Positions 60,133-63,265 of a stretch of 63,265 nt of DNA are shown piece by piece. Under the pieces are notes generated by a model. That model was not told the DNA's origin, searched no databases, and was given only the letters and a program-made list of their open reading frames with translations. Within the stretch, counting starts at the first letter, position 1; the number at the start of each line of letters is the position of its first letter. Location of the stretch: assembly GCA_902799185.1 (NCBI GenBank), contig CADBZO010000020.1:1-63265 (forward strand). The letters run 5' to 3'. The position numbers and the translations under genes were made by a program. This DNA is from an uncultured Bacteroidales bacterium. Lineage in GTDB: Bacteria > Bacteroidota > Bacteroidia > Bacteroidales > Paludibacteraceae.

Positions 60133-60164
60133 CAAAGGTACAACATTTTTTTGAACTATGCAAA
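60133..60164 (-). promoter_or_regulatory. Promoter of the lipocalin-like lipoprotein
   Basis: TTTG (60164-60161), 20-base spacer, TACCTTTG (60140-60133) on the minus strand. Confidence 0.86.
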
Positions 60165-60244
60165 TAAAAAATGGAAAAAATGTGTAGATTTTTCGGATTA
60201 GAATAAAGAAAGAGGGTTGCTCTCCCCCTATTCCGGCCCTATAA

Positions 60245-60288
60245 TGACACACTTATGACGCACTTATCACGCACTAATCACGCACTAA
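60245..60288. repeat. 11-base tandem repeat x4
   Basis: TGACACACTTA, TGACGCACTTA, TCACGCACTAA, TCACGCACTAA. It lies between an orphan promoter (60357-60388) and the lipoprotein promoter. Confidence 0.85.
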
Positions 60289-60356
60289 TTTGAGGGAAAA
60301 AGAGAGAAAATCCGGGATATTCCGGAACAGAAATGCGGTTGATCGGAATACGAGTA

Positions 60357-60388
60357 CAAAGGTACAAAAAAATTTTGATATATGCAAA
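60357..60388 (-). promoter_or_regulatory. Orphan promoter, minus strand
   Basis: TTTG (60388-60385), 20-base spacer, TACCTTTG (60364-60357). Downstream there is no gene before the next promoter; a hairpin TCCGG...CCGGA followed by TTTTC (about 60308-60326) could end a very short RNA. Confidence 0.6.
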
Positions 60389-60396
60389 TTTTTTGC

Positions 60397-60424
60397 AAAA
60401 AAAACTCAGCACAAATGCGCTGAG
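60397..60424 (-). terminator. Terminator after the murA-end copy
   Basis: CTCAGCGC-ATTT-GTGCTGAG (8 bp) followed by eight U on the minus strand. It lies just after the duplicated murA 3' end and was probably the original murA terminator; it now ends the rhuM-fic transcript. Confidence 0.88.
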
Positions 60425-60474
60425 TACATAACTAAAAAAGAATAATCTAAAAAATATCATTATTCCTCTCTTCG

Positions 60475-60517
60475 GATACAAGCCCCGAGGGCGTTGAGGC
60501 GGGACTCGATGTCTTCG
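60475..60517 (-). repeat. Duplicated murA 3' end, downstream copy
   Basis: Forty-three bases identical to 61550-61592. In the murA frame it reads EDIESRLNALGACI and continues to its own stop (RREE), so it is a remnant 3' end of murA lying after the rhuM-fic gene. Confidence 0.9.
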
Positions 60518-60527
60518 CTCGGTGGAA

Positions 60528-61523
60528 TCAGTTCTTCTGGTTGATCAAATTCACCACCACTTTGACCATGGTGTCTTTTTCTTCCGTGCGGCTCTCGGCA
60601 ATCATAAGGGTTAGCGCGACAAGGGTGTTGTCCGCCAGACGCTTGGTGCCATCCTCGCGGTAGAGAATGCCGTTGTTGTTCAGGAACCATAGGAACAACG
60701 TAGCCGCAATACGTTTGTTGCCGTCTGAAAAGGAGTGGTTCTTTGTCACTAAATACAGCAACATGGCAGCTTTCTCCTCCACACTCGGATAGAGATCCTT
60801 GCCTCCGAATGTCTGATAAATCTGACCTATACTGCTTTTGAACGAATCGTCTTTTTCGTTGCCAAACAAAGTGCTACCGCCGAATTTCTCACGCAGTGCC
60901 GCTATCGTCTGCATGGCGTTCTCGTACGTGGCGTGGAAGCGCTCTTCGGGCGTAATCTCTTTGACGGTCAGACGCTCGTAATCATAGTTGTCGAGCGTGT
61001 CCAGCGCGTACGTGTAGTCCAAGACGACATCAAAAATAGCCTGCGTCTCATCCTCGCTCTCTACTGCTTTGCTTTGTACCGTGCGACCTACAATCTGAAC
61101 CAACTGCCGCAAATCCGACAACTGCTCACGACGAATCTTTTCGTTGATGGCATAGCCTTTGACAATAACTTCTTTTAGAATCTTTGTTGACCACTGTCGG
61201 AAAGCGATAGCACGCTTGGAATTTACACGATAGCCAACAGATAATATTGCATCCAAATTATAGAACAGAGTGCTGTAAACTTTGCCATCTGCAGCAGTAT
61301 GTTCCAAAATGGAACTAACTGAGTTTGGGTTAAGTTCTCCCTCAATAAAAATATTGCGTAAATGTTTTGTAATAGCAGGACGTTTTACGCCAAACAAATC
61401 AGCCATTTGCTTCTGCGTCAGCCACACGGTTTCGTTCTCCATGCGCACATCGAGTTGTACCGTGTTGTCTTCTGCACGATAGATGATTATCTCTCCTCTA
61501 TTTTCGATGGGTTTCTCGCTCAT
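60528..61523 (-). CDS. RhuM-Fic family protein
   Basis: A 331-residue fusion: an N-terminal RhuM virulence domain with a winged-helix-like segment (ETVWLTQKQMADLFGVKRPAITKHL) and a C-terminal Fic/Doc domain with the complete motif HSFSDGNKR (HxFxDGNxR). Fic enzymes usually attach AMP or another phospho-group to target proteins; the target here is unknown. The ATG at 61523 lies 12 bases after the murA stop. The gene is bracketed by copies of the murA 3' end, which points to acquisition as a cassette. Confidence 0.9.
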   Translation of the reverse strand: MSEKPIENRGEIIIYRAEDNTVQLDVRMENETVWLTQKQMADLFGVKRPAITKHLRNIFIEGELNPNSVSSILEHTAADGKVYSTLFYNLDAILSVGYRVNSKRAIAFRQWSTKILKEVIVKGYAINEKIRREQLSDLRQLVQIVGRTVQSKAVESEDETQAIFDVVLDYTYALDTLDNYDYERLTVKEITPEERFHATYENAMQTIAALREKFGGSTLFGNEKDDSFKSSIGQIYQTFGGKDLYPSVEEKAAMLLYLVTKNHSFSDGNKRIAATLFLWFLNNNGILYREDGTKRLADNTLVALTLMIAESRTEEKDTMVKVVVNLINQKN

Positions 61524-61534
61524 ACAACTATTAA

Positions 61535-62950
61535 TCAATCTTCTCGTTTGATACAAGCCCCGAGGGCGTTGAGGCGGGACTCGATGTCTTCGTAACCACG
61601 GTCAATCTGGTCGATATGGTCAATGCGGGACGTGCCTTCGGCAGACATGGCGGCAATCAGCATGGCAATACCCGCACGGATGTCGGGGGAAGTCATGTTG
61701 TTACGCTTCAGTTGGCGCTCATGGTTATGCCCCACGACTACCGCCCTGTGCGGGTCGCAAAGGATAATCTGCGCACCCATGTCAATCAGTTTGTCCACAA
61801 AGAAGAGACGGGACTCAAACATCTTCTGGTGGATGAGTACGGATCCTTTCGCCTGGGTAGCCACCACCAGAAGCACGGACAGCAAGTCCGGCGTGAGTCC
61901 GGGCCACGGGGCGTCGGCTACCGTAAGGATGGAGCCGTCGAGGAAGGACTCAATCTGGTAGTGCTCCTGCGCAGGGATGATGAGGTCATCGCCCTCTTCG
62001 TCAATGCGGATACCGAGGCGGCGGAAGGCGTCAGGGATGATACCGAGAACGGAACCAAACCCCACCCCGGAAGGTTCTACGGACGACCACTGGGCGTCCG
62101 ATCGAGCAGAGCTCTTCACCCGCTCAAGGGAGGGGGTAAGATTTCCTGCGGAAGGAACACTATAGTTACAATCCTTAATACGCAACTCCGAACCCGTGAT
62201 GGCTGCCATGCCGATGAAGGACCCTACCTCAATCATATCCGGCAGCAGTTTATGCTGCGCGCCATGAAGCGTCTTTACGCCCTCTATGGTCAGGAGGTTA
62301 GACCCTACTCCGCTGATTTTCGCGCCCATGTTATTGAGAAGGCGGCAGAGCTGCTGCACATAAGGCTCGCAGGCGGCGTTATAGATGGTGGTTGTGCCCT
62401 GCGCCATGACTGCCGCCATGATGATATTCGCCGTTCCGGTGACAGACGCCTCGTCGAGCAGCATATACGTACCTTTGAGTTGCTTGCCGTCAAAACGATA
62501 AGCGAGCAAGTCCTGGTCGTACGTAAAAGTAGCGCCGAGGTTCACCATTCCTTGGAAATGCGTGTCCAAACGCCGACGACCTATTTTGTCTCCTCCGGGT
62601 TTGGCGTAAGTCACTTCGCCCAAACGCGCCAAAAGCGGACCGATGAGCATAACCGAGCCACGCAGTTTATTGCATTTCTTGAGGAAATCCGCACTCCGCA
62701 GGTACGCTGTGTCGAGATTAGCCGCCGTAAAAGCGAACTTGCCTTTGGACAGTTTCTCCACCGTCACGCCAATAGACGCTAACAGGTCGATGAGGTTATT
62801 CACATCCAATATATTCGGGAGATTGTCAATTACGACCGTCTCCTTGGTCAACAGAACAGCACAGAGCACTTGAAGCGCCTCATTCTTAGCGCCTTGCGGG
62901 GTGATAGATCCATGTAATTTATGTCCACCTTCTATTACAAATGTAGCCAT
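61535..62950 (-). CDS. murA: UDP-N-acetylglucosamine 1-carboxyvinyltransferase, with an insertion
   Basis: A 471-residue MurA, the first committed enzyme of peptidoglycan synthesis (enolpyruvyl transfer from PEP to UDP-GlcNAc). Family motifs include GAKNEALQVLCAVLLT near the start, VTGTANIIMAAVMAQGTT and SPDIRAGIAMLIAAMSAEGTS. Bacteroidetes MurA is about 435 residues. The extra length is an apparent 36-residue segment (62051-62158) between IKDCNYS and VLGIIPDAFRRLGI, a position where relatives continue directly. The C-terminal EDIESRLNALGACI is shared with the copy at 60475-60517. murB lies upstream across a heptad repeat. Confidence 0.93.
   Translation of the reverse strand: MATFVIEGGHKLHGSITPQGAKNEALQVLCAVLLTKETVVIDNLPNILDVNNLIDLLASIGVTVEKLSKGKFAFTAANLDTAYLRSADFLKKCNKLRGSVMLIGPLLARLGEVTYAKPGGDKIGRRRLDTHFQGMVNLGATFTYDQDLLAYRFDGKQLKGTYMLLDEASVTGTANIIMAAVMAQGTTTIYNAACEPYVQQLCRLLNNMGAKISGVGSNLLTIEGVKTLHGAQHKLLPDMIEVGSFIGMAAITGSELRIKDCNYSVPSAGNLTPSLERVKSSARSDAQWSSVEPSGVGFGSVLGIIPDAFRRLGIRIDEEGDDLIIPAQEHYQIESFLDGSILTVADAPWPGLTPDLLSVLLVVATQAKGSVLIHQKMFESRLFFVDKLIDMGAQIILCDPHRAVVVGHNHERQLKRNNMTSPDIRAGIAMLIAAMSAEGTSRIDHIDQIDRGYEDIESRLNALGACIKRED
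61550..61592 (-). repeat. Duplicated murA 3' end, in-gene copy
   Basis: Partner of 60475-60517: 43 identical bases, 1075 bases apart, forming the functional end of murA. Beyond the identical core the last codons differ (KRED here, RREE in the other copy). Confidence 0.9.
62051..62158. repeat. Apparent 108-base insertion in murA
   Basis: Encodes 36 residues beginning VPSAGNLTPSLERVKSS. It contains CTCAAGGGAGGGGG and complementary short arms reminiscent of the palindromic elements elsewhere. It keeps the reading frame of an essential gene. Confidence 0.65.
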
Positions 62951-62955
62951 TTGGT

Positions 62956-62981
62956 AATGAATAATTAATAATTAATATTTC
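62956..62981 (-). repeat. Heptad tandem repeat, ATTAATT x3
   Basis: Three 7-base units between the murB stop and the murA ATG. Confidence 0.8.
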
Positions 62982-62985
62982 GTAG

Positions 62986-63265
62986 TTATATGTAATTCAC
63001 TTCGGGGTGAATGTCAATGCCGAATTTCTCTTTGACGCTTGCGCTGACTTGTGCTGCTAAAGCGATGATGTCATCGGGCGTAGCGTTATTCGCGTTGACG
63101 ATGACCAGCGGCTGTTTGGGCCACACTTGCGCACCGCCGAGCGTTTTGCCTTTCCATCCGCATTGCTCGATTAGCCATGCCGCAGGGATCTTAACAAGAT
63201 TTGAGGATTTGAGGATTTGAGGATTTGAAGATTGCACTTCAAAGTGCGGCATATCGGGGTATTGC
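62986..63265 (-). CDS. murB: UDP-N-acetylenolpyruvoylglucosamine reductase, C-terminal part
   Basis: The last 92 codons of MurB, which reduces UDP-GlcNAc-enolpyruvate to UDP-MurNAc. The C-terminal domain is clear: IPAAWLIEQCGWKGKTLGG, PLVIVNANNATPDDI and VKEKFGIDIHPEVNYI. The frame continues to the window edge (YPDMPHF). An octad repeat at 63198-63229 inserts QSSNPQILKSSNL before the conserved KIPAAWLIEQ. Confidence 0.93.
   Translation of the reverse strand, partial: QYPDMPHFEVQSSNPQILKSSNLVKIPAAWLIEQCGWKGKTLGGAQVWPKQPLVIVNANNATPDDIIALAAQVSASVKEKFGIDIHPEVNYI
63198..63229 (-). repeat. Octad repeat inside murB
   Basis: Four 8-base units (GATTTGAG, three exact plus GATTTGAA on the plus strand) are translated in frame on the minus strand as SSNPQILKSSN. 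Confidence 0.88.

Noticed and set aside
61616-62782. 388-codon plus-strand open frame
   Set aside because: It is antisense to murA, whose conserved motifs cover the same bases.

Overview
The window is chromosomal DNA from a member of the Bacteroidales. Promoters carry the Bacteroidetes sigma-factor signature (TTTG about 20 bases upstream of TAnnTTTG) and can be placed in front of many transcription units. Shine-Dalgarno sequences are largely absent. Type IX secretion components (PorE-like, PorD-like), DUF4831, DUF4421, DUF5723 and TraB/GumN proteins, and RlmD-, EttA- and RarA-type housekeeping genes all fit this order. I cannot name a genus.

Layout. Bases 1-35,900 are mostly plus-strand core genes: bactofilin, DUF1015, PorE-like, thyA-folA, tex, ettA, tilS-aroE, DUF4831-porD-recN, rarA-hemW, a class A PBP, a run of secreted proteins, rlmD, a subtilisin-like protease, a RecD-like helicase, an OmpA/TSP3 protein, yebC and rsmG. 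The SRP RNA gene lies on the minus strand at about 28,180-28,290. From 36,250 to the end nearly everything is on the minus strand. First comes an eight-gene operon (40,691 to 36,251) that makes a CXXX-repeat peptide with a Tat signal and lipobox. It holds a radical SAM/SPASM maturase, a second SPASM-like maturase, a small modification protein, tatA, tatC, a 37-residue zinc ribbon and an LPP20-like secreted protein. Upstream is a long, highly structured untranslated RNA. Next come rubredoxin, pectate lyase, a pseudouridine synthase, DUF4421 and rlmB. A 2147-residue surface protein follows with a 40-residue companion and a membrane-anchored AraC regulator. Then come dsbD, an AT-rich accessory stretch (BRO-N protein, membrane protein, two LPP20-like proteins), a lipoprotein, a RhuM-Fic gene bracketed by copies of the murA 3' end, murA, and the 3' part of murB.

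Two things stand out. The first is the peptide operon, which puts a modified cysteine-repeat lipopeptide and its own Tat translocase in one transcription unit behind a structured leader RNA. The second is a pervasive family of short tandem repeats with an almost strict 7-base period. They occupy most co-directional gene junctions and supply stop codons and TTG/GTG start codons. Blocks of about four heptads also occur in frame inside conserved enzymes, in signal peptides, and just before the C-terminal tails of three secreted proteins. Separate G/C-rich palindromic elements are inserted in frame in DUF1015, pectate lyase and probably MurA.
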